A stretch of 22,694 nucleotides of DNA from a virus. A program made the position numbers and the translations under genes. Positions within the stretch are counted from its first letter, which is position 1; each line of letters begins with the position of its first letter. This document shows positions 1-4,919 of this stretch, piece after piece. The notes below the pieces were generated by a model. The model saw only the letters and a program-made list of their open reading frames with translations. It did not search any database and was not told the origin of the DNA. Location of the stretch: positions 1 through 22,694 of IMG/VR virus record IMGVR_UViG_3300031576_000277, one strand, 5' to 3'.

Positions 1-52
1 GGGGACGGGTACGGGGACGGGTACGGGTACGGGTCCGGGGACGGGTCCATCC
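1..52 (+). repeat. G-rich hexamer tandem repeat
   Basis: About eight to nine imperfect copies of a six-base unit, GGGTAC, GGGGAC or GGGTCC, begin at the window edge. Runs of three or four G recur every six bases with loops of two or three bases. That arrangement can form a G-quadruplex on the plus strand. The array also encodes the Gly-rich end of the partial protein here, so it may simply be a coding repeat that expands and contracts by slippage. Confidence 0.8.
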
Positions 53-78
53 AGTTGCGCAGCCGACGCCGCCAGTAG
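1..78 (+). CDS. C-terminal fragment of a Gly-rich protein (partial)
   Basis: Frame 1 is open from the window edge to a TAG stop, giving 25 residues. The first 16 alternate Gly with Asp, Tyr or Ser (GDGYGDGYGYGSGDGS). A basic end containing SRRRQ follows. The start lies outside the window, so size and function are unknown. Low-complexity Gly-rich ends occur in many phage proteins and do not identify a family. The frame could also be chance translation of the hexamer repeat, but the stop sits just before a new Shine-Dalgarno and ATG, as expected in this compact gene train. Confidence 0.45.
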   Translation, partial: GDGYGDGYGYGSGDGSIQLRSRRRQ

Positions 79-93
79 GGCGCTGAGGTAGAG

Positions 94-192
94 ATGGACA
101 TGACGCAAGAACAGGCCGACTACGACCGCGACCGCGCCGGGAGTTGGTGCGGGAGTTGTGGATCGAGAGCGCGTCATCCGAGTACGACGTGA
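94..192 (+). CDS. possible 32-aa miniprotein
   Basis: An ATG preceded by a GAGG-type ribosome site (TGAGGTAGAG) opens a 32-residue frame starting MDMTQEQADYDRDRAG. It ends shortly after a CGSC cysteine pair. The N-terminal half looks like ordinary protein. The second half could instead be read in another frame as ELVRELWIES, so either a very short gene or a frameshifted remnant is possible. Nothing identifies a function. Confidence 0.35.
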   Translation: MDMTQEQADYDRDRAGSWCGSCGSRARHPSTT

Positions 193-233
193 GCACGACC
201 GCGCTCGCACCGCGAGCCGCGCAAGAGGAAGGC

Positions 234-365
234 ATGAGCGAGCCGCGCATTTACTGTCGGTTCTGTGGTGCTCGGTTGATCCGCGATCACGTCGGCCTAC
301 GGTGCCCTACGCGAAACTGCCAATGGGAGCACGGAATCCCAGAGAGCGAGGAAGACCTGAGATGA
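234..365 (+). CDS. small zinc-ribbon-like protein
   Basis: This 43-aa protein begins MSEPRIYCRFCGARL. It has a CxxC pair (residues 8 and 11) and a second pair in GLRCPTRNCQW, the typical layout of a four-cysteine zinc ribbon. The ATG was chosen over upstream in-frame starts because AGAGGAAGG lies just before it and the protein then starts with its metal-binding domain. The TGA stop overlaps the next ATG in an ATGA junction, so the two are probably translated together. Similar miniproteins are common in phage early regions, usually of unknown role. They may bind nucleic acid or a host protein. Confidence 0.72.
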   Translation: MSEPRIYCRFCGARLIRDHVGLRCPTRNCQWEHGIPESEEDLR

Positions 366-616
366 CCGAGCCTCGCAATCGAGAGCAGCCCCGCTTCTGG
401 GCCGTTGAATGGGTCAGCTACAACCGCCTCGATGGGTGGAAGAGGTTTATCCTGTGGGACGACGACCCGCGCCTGTTCAGGACTCGTAGGGAAGCCCGCG
501 CGTTCATCGAGCAGCGGTATGGGTACATCCGCGATCGTGCCGACCTTCGCGCTGAGCCCCACGGGTGGCGGATGCCCCGTGCCGTGAAGGTGGAAGTAGT
601 GCAGGTGAAACCGTGA
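362..616 (+). CDS. hypothetical phage protein, 84 aa
   Basis: Starts MTEPRNREQPRFWAVEW and is rich in Arg, Trp and Asp. The central FILWDDDPRLFRTRREARAF followed by a Tyr- and Arg-rich stretch resembles small phage proteins that restate an environment-tolerance phrase such as display of input fields, but I cannot assign a family. The start ATG overlaps the previous stop (ATGA), and GAGGAAG lies upstream. The stop overlaps the next GTG start (GTGA). No membrane segment or cysteine motif is seen. Probably a soluble accessory protein. Confidence 0.72.
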   Translation: MTEPRNREQPRFWAVEWVSYNRLDGWKRFILWDDDPRLFRTRREARAFIEQRYGYIRDRADLRAEPHGWRMPRAVKVEVVQVKP

Positions 617-951
617 GCGAGCCGCGCAAGGAGCACGAACCGTACTGCCCACGCGCTCAGTTCTGGGACGCGGGCGAATATGAGGCACCGTGTCGATGCG
701 GCGATGCTAAGCCGCGTGAAATCCCGGTGGTGTTCTGGGCCACGGAGGAGCAGCTTGACAAACTGGTCGCTCAGGTGCGCGTCCACCTGGCGAAGCCCGA
801 GGCCGACCTCATCACCCTGGCCGTGTTCCAGGCCACGCACCGCAAGCCCGGGGAGGAGTCGTGGGTGGGCACCCTCGTCGTCCATGCCGAGCACTCACTC
901 GCGCGATTTGCTGGCAAGCGCTGTCTTGTGGTGCCACTGGGGGAGAAATGA
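613..951 (+). CDS. hypothetical protein with N-terminal Cys cluster, 112 aa
   Basis: GTG start in a GTGA overlap with the previous gene. It opens with SEPRKEHEPYCPRAQFW and then EAPCRCGDAK, so three cysteines lie in the first ~35 residues and could bind a metal. The rest is a mixed alpha/beta-looking domain (REIPVVFWATEEQLDKLVAQV and LVVHAEHSLARFAGKRC). I do not recognise the family. The first codons nearly repeat those of the zinc-ribbon gene at 234. The C-terminal PLGEK codons contain GGGGGAG, which serves as ribosome site for the next gene. Confidence 0.72.
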   Translation: MSEPRKEHEPYCPRAQFWDAGEYEAPCRCGDAKPREIPVVFWATEEQLDKLVAQVRVHLAKPEADLITLAVFQATHRKPGEESWVGTLVVHAEHSLARFAGKRCLVVPLGEK

Positions 952-1214
952 AAGCCGTGATGCTCGCCGCTATAGTTGCCGTCTGGGGTGCCATCTGGGC
1001 TCTCGGTGGCAGGAGTCAACCGCCGAAGTGGAACGTGGCCACGGCCTACACTGTGGAGATCGACCGCGCCCTGTGTCCCGACGTAACGTCCGCGCAGAGG
1101 TGGCTTGTGTTCGTGACCGACGCGGGGCGGCCCGTGGTTGCCGTGGATTGTAGCAAGAGGGTGTGGGTCCACGGCGCGGATGGGTGGAGCATCGTGCCGC
1201 TGGAGGAAAAATGA
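948..1214 (+). CDS. small membrane-anchored or exported protein, 88 aa
   Basis: The ATG overlaps the previous stop in ATGA and is preceded by GGGGGAG. Residues 4-21 (VMLAAIVAVWGAIWALGG) form one hydrophobic segment, either an N-terminal anchor or an uncleaved signal. The remaining ~65 residues look like a small soluble beta domain (YTVEIDRALCPDV, RWLVFVTDAG, VVAVDCSKRVWVHG) with two cysteines that could form a disulfide outside the cytoplasm. No known family is recognised. Its place in an accessory train suggests a host-interaction or superinfection role, which is speculation. Confidence 0.72.
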   Translation: MKAVMLAAIVAVWGAIWALGGRSQPPKWNVATAYTVEIDRALCPDVTSAQRWLVFVTDAGRPVVAVDCSKRVWVHGADGWSIVPLEEK

Positions 1215-1414
1215 TGGACAGAATCGCCCAATGGATCGCGTGGCAGCTACCACGCCGACTCGTGAAGTGGTGCGGTTTCAGGATCGGTGCTCACGCAACA
1301 CAAGGACAATGGAGCGCGCAGGAGGTGCCTGTTCTGAGTTTCATGGACGCAATGCGTCGGTGGGAAATAGGTAGGCGCGTCCTCGTTGTCACGATGCCGG
1401 AGGGTGAGCCGTGA
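1211..1414 (+). CDS. hypothetical basic protein, 67 aa
   Basis: Starts MMDRIAQWIAWQLPRRLVKW at an ATG in an ATGA overlap, with GGAGGAAAA directly upstream. The N-terminal ~20 residues could form an amphipathic helix with Trp and Arg on one face, followed by a short domain ending RRVLVVTMPEGEP. I recognise no family. Strict coupling on both sides (the stop overlaps the next GTG) is the main support that it is a gene. Confidence 0.68.
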   Translation: MMDRIAQWIAWQLPRRLVKWCGFRIGAHATQGQWSAQEVPVLSFMDAMRRWEIGRRVLVVTMPEGEP

Positions 1415-1704
1415 AGAAGTTCAACGCCTTTCCGGCTTGGGTCTACCGCGCCTCCGAGGTGGACGCCGAGATCGCCAAGCTGCGGGAGCAGGTGGAGGCG
1501 CTCAAGAAGAAGCTCCACGACACCGAGGAGTACGTCCGGTCCAGCGGCGGCTCCATCGACGGGTACGTCAAGGCGCTGGCGACGCAACGAGAGCGGGCAG
1601 AGTGGGCGGAGAAGGTGCTCGTGCTGGCACGCGAAACGAGCGACTTCGACGAGCAGAACGCCGCGTGGGCGCTCAAGACTGCGGTGGAGACGCACGACAA
1701 GTGA
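1411..1704 (+). CDS. coiled-coil protein, 97 aa
   Basis: GTG start in a GTGA overlap. GAGGGTGAG lies upstream. Residues ~17-42 (EVDAEIAKLREQVEALKKKL) show clear heptads and predict a coiled coil. A second charged helix, RERAEWAEKVLVLARET, lies at ~59-76, so it may fold as a helical hairpin or oligomer. No DNA-binding motif or cysteine site is present. Small coiled-coil proteins are common in phage early operons and their functions are mostly unknown. Confidence 0.78.
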   Translation: MKKFNAFPAWVYRASEVDAEIAKLREQVEALKKKLHDTEEYVRSSGGSIDGYVKALATQRERAEWAEKVLVLARETSDFDEQNAAWALKTAVETHDK

Positions 1705-1772
1705 GCGATCTATACCCAGTAAACTGCGACGTGGATAGTTACTGCGGCAAGCGACCGTGCCCGTGGTGTTGA
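1701..1772 (+). CDS. possible 23-aa Cys-rich miniprotein
   Basis: A GTG overlapping the upstream stop (GTGA) opens a frame of 23 residues, MSDLYPVNCDVDSYCGKRPCPWC if read as Met-initiated. Four cysteines stand at positions 9, 15, 20 and 23, enough for one metal site. The stop is only one base before the next likely start. Its length makes chance possible. The coupling, cysteine spacing and fill of an otherwise empty 70-base gap support it. Confidence 0.42.
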   Translation: MSDLYPVNCDVDSYCGKRPCPWC

Positions 1773-1773
1773 G

Positions 1774-2100
1774 TTGCGGTGGCTGCGGTCGTCCGCCGAC
1801 GCTTCGCACTTAGCAGCGAGCAATGAGTGCGCGCGAGCAAACAAAGCGGAGGCCGCATTACGCAGCGCGGAGAAGGTCGTGGAGGCGGCGCAGATATTGT
1901 GGAAATGGTACTGCGAGGGCGACAACCATAAACGCGCCGACGCCATTCATGCAATGGCAGCCGCCCTCCGCGAGTACGACGCGGGGAGGGAGGGGCCGCC
2001 ACTCAAGATGCCGGAGGCAGGCCCCTGCGTTCATGGGCTATACGATTGCGGTCCATGCGACTGGGATCATGGGCGGGAGAGGAAGGTCAGGCAAGCATGA
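1774..2100 (+). CDS. hypothetical protein with helical core and Cys tail, 108 aa
   Basis: Residues ~15-70 are helix-forming (ASNECARANKAEAALRSAEK and on through WKWYCEGDNHKRADAIHAMA). The C-terminal region has a compact cysteine set, CVHGLYDCGPCDWDHG, which may bind zinc with the His residues. The start is uncertain: the best candidate is a TTG one base after the preceding stop, with no strong ribosome site, so coupling is likely. The stop overlaps the next ATG. The CxHGxxDCGPC pattern recurs in small phage and actinobacterial zinc proteins, but I cannot name a family. Confidence 0.62.
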   Translation: MRWLRSSADASHLAASNECARANKAEAALRSAEKVVEAAQILWKWYCEGDNHKRADAIHAMAAALREYDAGREGPPLKMPEAGPCVHGLYDCGPCDWDHGRERKVRQA

Positions 2101-2303
2101 AGCAGCGTGCGCTGGCGGCGGCACGTGCGTGGTGTGAAGGCCGATTGCCACCGGAAGAGGCTGGCTGTGATGACTACCCACGCCTCCTCGCCGCCGCGAT
2201 GCTGGAGTTCGCCGCGAACACCCTTGAAGACGGGCGTGGCGGGCGTGGCTGGATTGCGCGCGCGGACGATCTTCGCCGCGCCGCCGAGGAGCTGAGGAAG
2301 TGA
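2097..2303 (+). CDS. hypothetical helical protein, 68 aa
   Basis: The ATG overlaps the previous stop (ATGA). The 68 residues are Ala- and Arg-rich and mainly helical (MKQRALAAARAWCEGRLPPE, LLAAAMLEFAANTLED, ADDLRRAAEELRK). No motif assigns a role. The last seven codons share an identical 21-base sequence with the end of the methyltransferase gene that follows. The GAGGAGCTGAGGAAG there also supplies the ribosome site for the methyltransferase, which starts two bases after this stop. Confidence 0.72.
   Translation: MKQRALAAARAWCEGRLPPEEAGCDDYPRLLAAAMLEFAANTLEDGRGGRGWIARADDLRRAAEELRK
2283..2303 (+). repeat. 21-base direct repeat, copy 1
   Basis: The 21 bases encoding the last codons AEELRK-stop are identical to those at 3262-3282, the end of the methyltransferase gene. 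The two copies flank the methyltransferase exactly. Purine-rich GAGGAG and GAGGAAG inside it act as ribosome site for the downstream start. Confidence 0.85.
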
Positions 2304-2304
2304 G

Positions 2305-3282
2305 ATGCGACACCTGGACCTGTGCAGCGGCATCGGCGGCTTCGCTCTCGGCCTCGGCTGGGCTGGGTTCCGCACGGTCGGCTTCGCGGAACACGAGCCG
2401 TTCCCGTCGAAAGTGCTGGCGCATCGCTGGTCCGACGTGCCTAACTTCGGCGACATGGAGGCGCTGAATGGAGACGAGTTCCCAGACTCCGACATCTGGA
2501 CTGCTGGGTTCCCCTGCCAGCCCGCAAGCGTCGCGGGCCGTCGCGCTGGCACGGAGGATTGCCGCTGGCTTTGGCCTACCCTCGCCCGACTCGTGGCCCG
2601 TCGTCGTCCCAGATGGGTCCTACTCGAAAACGTCCCAGGGCTGCTTACTGTCCAGCGAGGACGGGCATTCGGAGCGGTCCTTGCCGACCTGGCCGCGTGC
2701 GGGTATGTGGGCTGCTGGTTCGTGCTGGGCGCTTGGCAGCTCGGGGCGCGTCACCGTCGTGACCGAGTGTGGGTTGTCGGGCGTAATCTTTCCGACACCG
2801 GATACCGGGAGCGGGCGCAATCGGAGCAAGAGCGATGGCGCAGCGGTCCGCCCCGGGTTGGCGATGATGGCGAGGCGCGAGCTGTGGCCGACACCTACAA
2901 AACAGGATGCAGTGAGTTCTGGATCGGCTGCGTACACGACCGAGAGCGGCAGACACAGCGGCGTCACTCTGACGGATGCAACGGTGCGGGGCTTCTCGAC
3001 TGGCTGTGGGGGTGGGCCGTCGATCCCGCAGACGTGGAGCACGCCGATCAAGCGGGACAAGCGATCGTTTCTGGGAGCCAAGCGGAGTCCCAATGCTCAG
3101 GGAGCGGAGCCGTTGACAGTCCAGGTGGGCGGATCTCTCAACCCCTCGTGGGTCGAGTGGCTCATGGGATTCCCCATCGGATTCACCGCCTTGCCGCCCT
3201 CGGAAACGCCATCGTCCCGCAAGCGGCGCAGTGGATCGGCGAACGCATCCTCGCCATCGAAGCCGAGGAGCTGAGGAAGTGA
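2305..3282 (+). CDS. DNA (cytosine-5) methyltransferase
   Basis: This 325-aa protein transfers a methyl group from S-adenosylmethionine to C5 of cytosine in DNA. Motif I (DLCSGIGGF, residues 5-13) binds the cofactor. Motif IV GFPCQP carries the catalytic Cys71. ENVPG with Glu108 is motif VI, and the HRRDRVWVVG stretch near 150 is motif VIII. The LGNAIVPQ stretch with Asn301 is motif X. The variable region (~165-280) between VIII and IX/X is the target-recognition part. Total length is normal for phage C5 enzymes. No restriction enzyme gene is nearby, so it probably protects phage DNA from host restriction (inference). GAGGAAG upstream supports the ATG. Another reading frame with its own good start is nested inside it. 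Confidence 0.93.
   Translation: MRHLDLCSGIGGFALGLGWAGFRTVGFAEHEPFPSKVLAHRWSDVPNFGDMEALNGDEFPDSDIWTAGFPCQPASVAGRRAGTEDCRWLWPTLARLVARRRPRWVLLENVPGLLTVQRGRAFGAVLADLAACGYVGCWFVLGAWQLGARHRRDRVWVVGRNLSDTGYRERAQSEQERWRSGPPRVGDDGEARAVADTYKTGCSEFWIGCVHDRERQTQRRHSDGCNGAGLLDWLWGWAVDPADVEHADQAGQAIVSGSQAESQCSGSGAVDSPGGRISQPLVGRVAHGIPHRIHRLAALGNAIVPQAAQWIGERILAIEAEELRK
2468..3274 (+). CDS. nested +1-frame ORF, phage protein family of unknown function (268 aa)
   Basis: A complete frame lies inside the methyltransferase gene, shifted +1. Its ATG has GGAGG six bases upstream. The protein carries a series of motifs that I remember from a stand-alone phage/prophage family of unknown function, often annotated near cytosine methyltransferases: YSKTSQGCLL (~52-61), SLPTWPRAGMW (~71-81), WPTPTKQDA (~140-148), SGVTLTDATV, then GGSLNPSWVEWLMGFPIGF (~221-239). 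A rough hand count over 2790-3190 gives third-position GC of about 73% in this frame and about 60% in the methyltransferase frame, which suggests this frame is under real coding selection. Expression is unproven. The alternative is that it is a shadow frame, but the motif series is hard to explain that way. Confidence 0.6.
   Translation: METSSQTPTSGLLGSPASPQASRAVALARRIAAGFGLPSPDSWPVVVPDGSYSKTSQGCLLSSEDGHSERSLPTWPRAGMWAAGSCWALGSSGRVTVVTECGLSGVIFPTPDTGSGRNRSKSDGAAVRPGLAMMARRELWPTPTKQDAVSSGSAAYTTESGRHSGVTLTDATVRGFSTGCGGGPSIPQTWSTPIKRDKRSFLGAKRSPNAQGAEPLTVQVGGSLNPSWVEWLMGFPIGFTALPPSETPSSRKRRSGSANASSPSKPRS
3262..3282 (+). repeat. 21-base direct repeat, copy 2
   Basis: Identical to 2283-2303 and placed at the exact end of the methyltransferase gene. 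After this copy the plus-strand gene train stops and the convergent late operon ends 20 bases further on. No intrinsic terminator (GC hairpin plus T-run) is visible between the convergent stops. Confidence 0.85.
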
Positions 3283-3301
3283 TCGCCGCGCTCCTCGCCG
3301 C

Positions 3302-3958
3302 CTAGAAGAACCAGGCGAGCCCAGCCGAGACGTAGGGGGCACGGTCGCGAAAGGCGTACCCGGCCCCTACGCGATAGCCGCCGTGACGCCCTGGACTGGC
3401 CCAGGCTGCGGCAACGCCGGCGGTCCCTAGGCTCGACCCCTCTATCTCGATCACGCGGCGCCACGCGCGGCCGGCCGCTTCAGGGGCCACCCAGGAGGTA
3501 AACTCCGGCGGATGGACCTCGCGGACGACCTCGCCATCCGGAGTCTTGGCAACGATCGTGGCGTGGAATCGAGCCCCCATCGCGTCCCCGTCCCGGAACA
3601 TCTCGTAGCGCCAGTCCCGCAAGCCAAGATCGCCCGGCCGAAGAGTCCAGTTCGCCACCGCCGGCGCTGGTGCCCCATCGGGCGGGCACTCCTGCACGAT
3701 CACCCTAGGCGGCTCCGGCTCGGTGGGCAGGACGGAGCCGCGAGCCAGAACGACCGGCTTGGCCCGCGCCGGCGGATCGGCAGGCTGTAGAGCGGCTGGC
3801 GGTGTCTTGGTCACGGTGACGGCGGCGGTGCCTGGGATCACCGCGGGCTGCTCTGGCGGTGTCGGTGCCGGCCGGTGAATCAGGAGGCAGCCGAGGATCC
3901 CGACGCCGGCGCCAATGCCTCCGGCGATGAGATACCGACGCAGGCCCACGAGGATCAC
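3302..3958 (-). CDS. membrane-anchored envelope protein, candidate spanin-like
   Basis: Last gene of the late operon, 218 aa from a GTG that overlaps the upstream stop (GTGA). Residues ~9-27 (YLIAGGIGAGVGILGCLLI) are one membrane segment with a possible weak lipobox ending in Cys24. A Pro/Ala-rich stretch follows to ~90, then a folded domain (WTLRPGDLGLRDWRYEMFRD and so on). The last ~28 residues alternate polar and aromatic residues (GYRVGAGYAF, then PYVSAGLAWFF) and end in Phe, like the final strands of outer-membrane barrels. With holin-like genes and endolysin just upstream, a role in outer-membrane disruption is plausible but inferred. An upstream in-frame extension is possible but would overlap the previous gene. 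Confidence 0.72.
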   Translation of the reverse strand: MILVGLRRYLIAGGIGAGVGILGCLLIHRPAPTPPEQPAVIPGTAAVTVTKTPPAALQPADPPARAKPVVLARGSVLPTEPEPPRVIVQECPPDGAPAPAVANWTLRPGDLGLRDWRYEMFRDGDAMGARFHATIVAKTPDGEVVREVHPPEFTSWVAPEAAGRAWRRVIEIEGSSLGTAGVAAAWASPGRHGGYRVGAGYAFRDRAPYVSAGLAWFF

Positions 3959-4152
3959 GCGAGTTTGCCCGCCGCCAGCGCAAGGATGTGCTCTACAGTC
4001 AAGGCCACCGCGAGAACCACGAAGCCGAGCAGCATCCTCCCGTCGAGCACGAGATTGAGCCACAGAGCCATGCCCGCGATCTCGATGACGTTATGGACCT
4101 GGCTCACTACGATTGCCTTCCTGGAGACGGTCGTACCGAAGAGTTTCAGCAT
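3955..4152 (-). CDS. small two-helix membrane protein, holin/antiholin-like
   Basis: 65 aa from an ATG with GTGAGGACG upstream. Two hydrophobic helices are visible: ~20-36 (NVIEIAGMALWLNLVL) and ~41-62 (LLGFVVLAVALTVEHILALA), joined by a short polar turn, with a positive N-terminus (KLFGTTVSRK). It lies between another small membrane gene and the terminal envelope gene, seven bases after the former. Holin and antiholin genes commonly look like this, but the families diverge too much for a firm call. The stop overlaps the next GTG. Confidence 0.68.
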   Translation of the reverse strand: MLKLFGTTVSRKAIVVSQVHNVIEIAGMALWLNLVLDGRMLLGFVVLAVALTVEHILALAAGKLA

Positions 4153-4159
4153 GGCGTCC

Positions 4160-4363
4160 TCACTTCTTGCCGGCGAACTCGGCAAGCGTGTCGCCGGCCT
4201 TGGACAGGCCATAGATCGCCGCTGCGAGCACCGCAATCCCCTGCCACTCAACGCTCCCAGAGTAGAAGCCGTGTCCCAGACCGGACGCAATCACGATTCC
4301 GGAGAACACCCGTCCGAACGACCACGAACCCATTCCATCGCTGAACACGGTAGAGAATCCCAT
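4160..4363 (-). CDS. putative holin
   Basis: 67 aa, directly after the endolysin with a TAATG one-base overlap; GAAGGAG lies eight bases before the ATG. Two membrane segments are seen (~18-33 FGRVFSGIVIASGLGHG and ~40-57 WQGIAVLAAAIYGLSKAG) and a short charged tail ends in GKK, a typical class II holin layout. Holins collect in the inner membrane and open it at a set time to release or activate the endolysin. The neighbouring gene is also a small two-helix protein, so which of the two is the holin and which the antiholin cannot be decided. Confidence 0.7.
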   Translation of the reverse strand: MGFSTVFSDGMGSWSFGRVFSGIVIASGLGHGFYSGSVEWQGIAVLAAAIYGLSKAGDTLAEFAGKK

Positions 4364-4791
4364 TATGCGACTCCTTCCGCACGCGCTTGCTGGCGCGCCT
4401 GTGCGAGAGACAATCCGCCCGTGAATTGAACGTGAACGTACTCTCGAAAGCTCTTCCACCGCCCGGCCCATTCCAGCCCAGCTCGCTCGGCCTCCTCGGC
4501 GAATACCTGCCACGCCGGGTCGGCCGCATCGTAACGCCACAGCGGCTTGCCGGCCCCTAGCGGTACCGCGTCTACGGCTCTCCCGTATTGATGCCAGCTA
4601 TGCCACGGCTGGGCGTTGGTGACGACCGCACCGGGCAGCGTGCGTCCCTGAGCCCAAAGTGCTGCCTGCTCCTGCCAGGTCCGCAGCGTGCAGTAGACGA
4701 GCACGTCCACTCCTCGAGCTGCGCAGGCGTCCACCCAGAACCGCACCTTGTCGGCAACCTCCGGCACGAGGTCCTCGAGCCGCCGGCTCAT
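4363..4791 (-). CDS. endolysin, M15-family peptidase
   Basis: 142-aa enzyme predicted to cut peptide cross-links in peptidoglycan at the end of infection. The zinc-site motif SWHQYGRAVD gives His67 and Asp74, and EYVHVQ gives catalytic Glu117 and third ligand His120. This is the arrangement of M15C (VanY-like, L-alanyl-D-glutamate or D-Ala-D-Ala) peptidases. There is no signal peptide and no cell-wall-binding domain, so it should need a holin, consistent with the two membrane genes downstream. The ATG overlaps the stop of a 34-aa ORF (ATGA) and has no Shine-Dalgarno of its own, so translation is probably coupled. Confidence 0.9.
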   Translation of the reverse strand: MSRRLEDLVPEVADKVRFWVDACAARGVDVLVYCTLRTWQEQAALWAQGRTLPGAVVTNAQPWHSWHQYGRAVDAVPLGAGKPLWRYDAADPAWQVFAEEAERAGLEWAGRWKSFREYVHVQFTGGLSLAQARQQARAEGVA

Positions 4792-4892
4792 AGGCGGGCC
4801 GGCTGCACCGGGTAGGCCGGGCCGGTGCAGCCCTGGTAGGTGCTACTGCGAGCACGAAGAGGTTTGTAATCTGGCCTTGGTAGGAAACTCAT
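4788..4892 (-). CDS. 34-aa leader-like ORF coupled to endolysin
   Basis: Starts MSFLPRPDYKPLRARSSTYQ and ends VQPARL. A GGAGG lies four bases before the ATG, and the TGA overlaps the endolysin ATG in ATGA. The peptide is basic and Pro-rich with one Cys, no membrane helix, and no recognisable family. It fills the gap between the zinc miniprotein and the endolysin. Its message contains a strong hairpin. It may act mainly to deliver ribosomes to the endolysin start, or it may be a small functional protein. Confidence 0.6.
   Translation of the reverse strand: MSFLPRPDYKPLRARSSTYQGCTGPAYPVQPARL
4801..4832 (-). promoter_or_regulatory. 11-bp GC-rich hairpin just upstream of endolysin start
   Basis: A perfect inverted repeat, GGCTGCACCGG and CCGGTGCAGCC, is separated by a 10-base loop. 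It sits inside the 34-aa ORF and ends 10 bases before the endolysin ATG. No T-run follows, so it is not a standard terminator. In the late mRNA it could slow ribosomes or control access to the endolysin start. The structure is certain from the sequence; the role is inferred. Confidence 0.7.
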
Positions 4893-4919
4893 CAGTCCTC
4901 CGTCTGCCTGGGCACCCGA

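Noticed and set aside
158-616. A 152-aa plus-strand frame covering the zinc-ribbon gene and the 84-aa gene
   Set aside because: The first half is an Arg-rich shadow of the 43-aa zinc-ribbon frame. The real gene starts at 362 with an ATGA overlap.
3283-3301. Possible bidirectional terminator between the convergent operons
   Set aside because: Only a seven-base imperfectly placed pairing (CGAGGAG with CTCCTCG around a 20-base loop) is present, without T-runs. It is not enough to call a terminator.
4889-4899. CTGATGAG on the minus strand, resembling a hammerhead ribozyme core
   Set aside because: No matching GAAA box and no three-stem arrangement could be drawn nearby. The bases are explained by the start codon and ribosome site of the 34-aa ORF.
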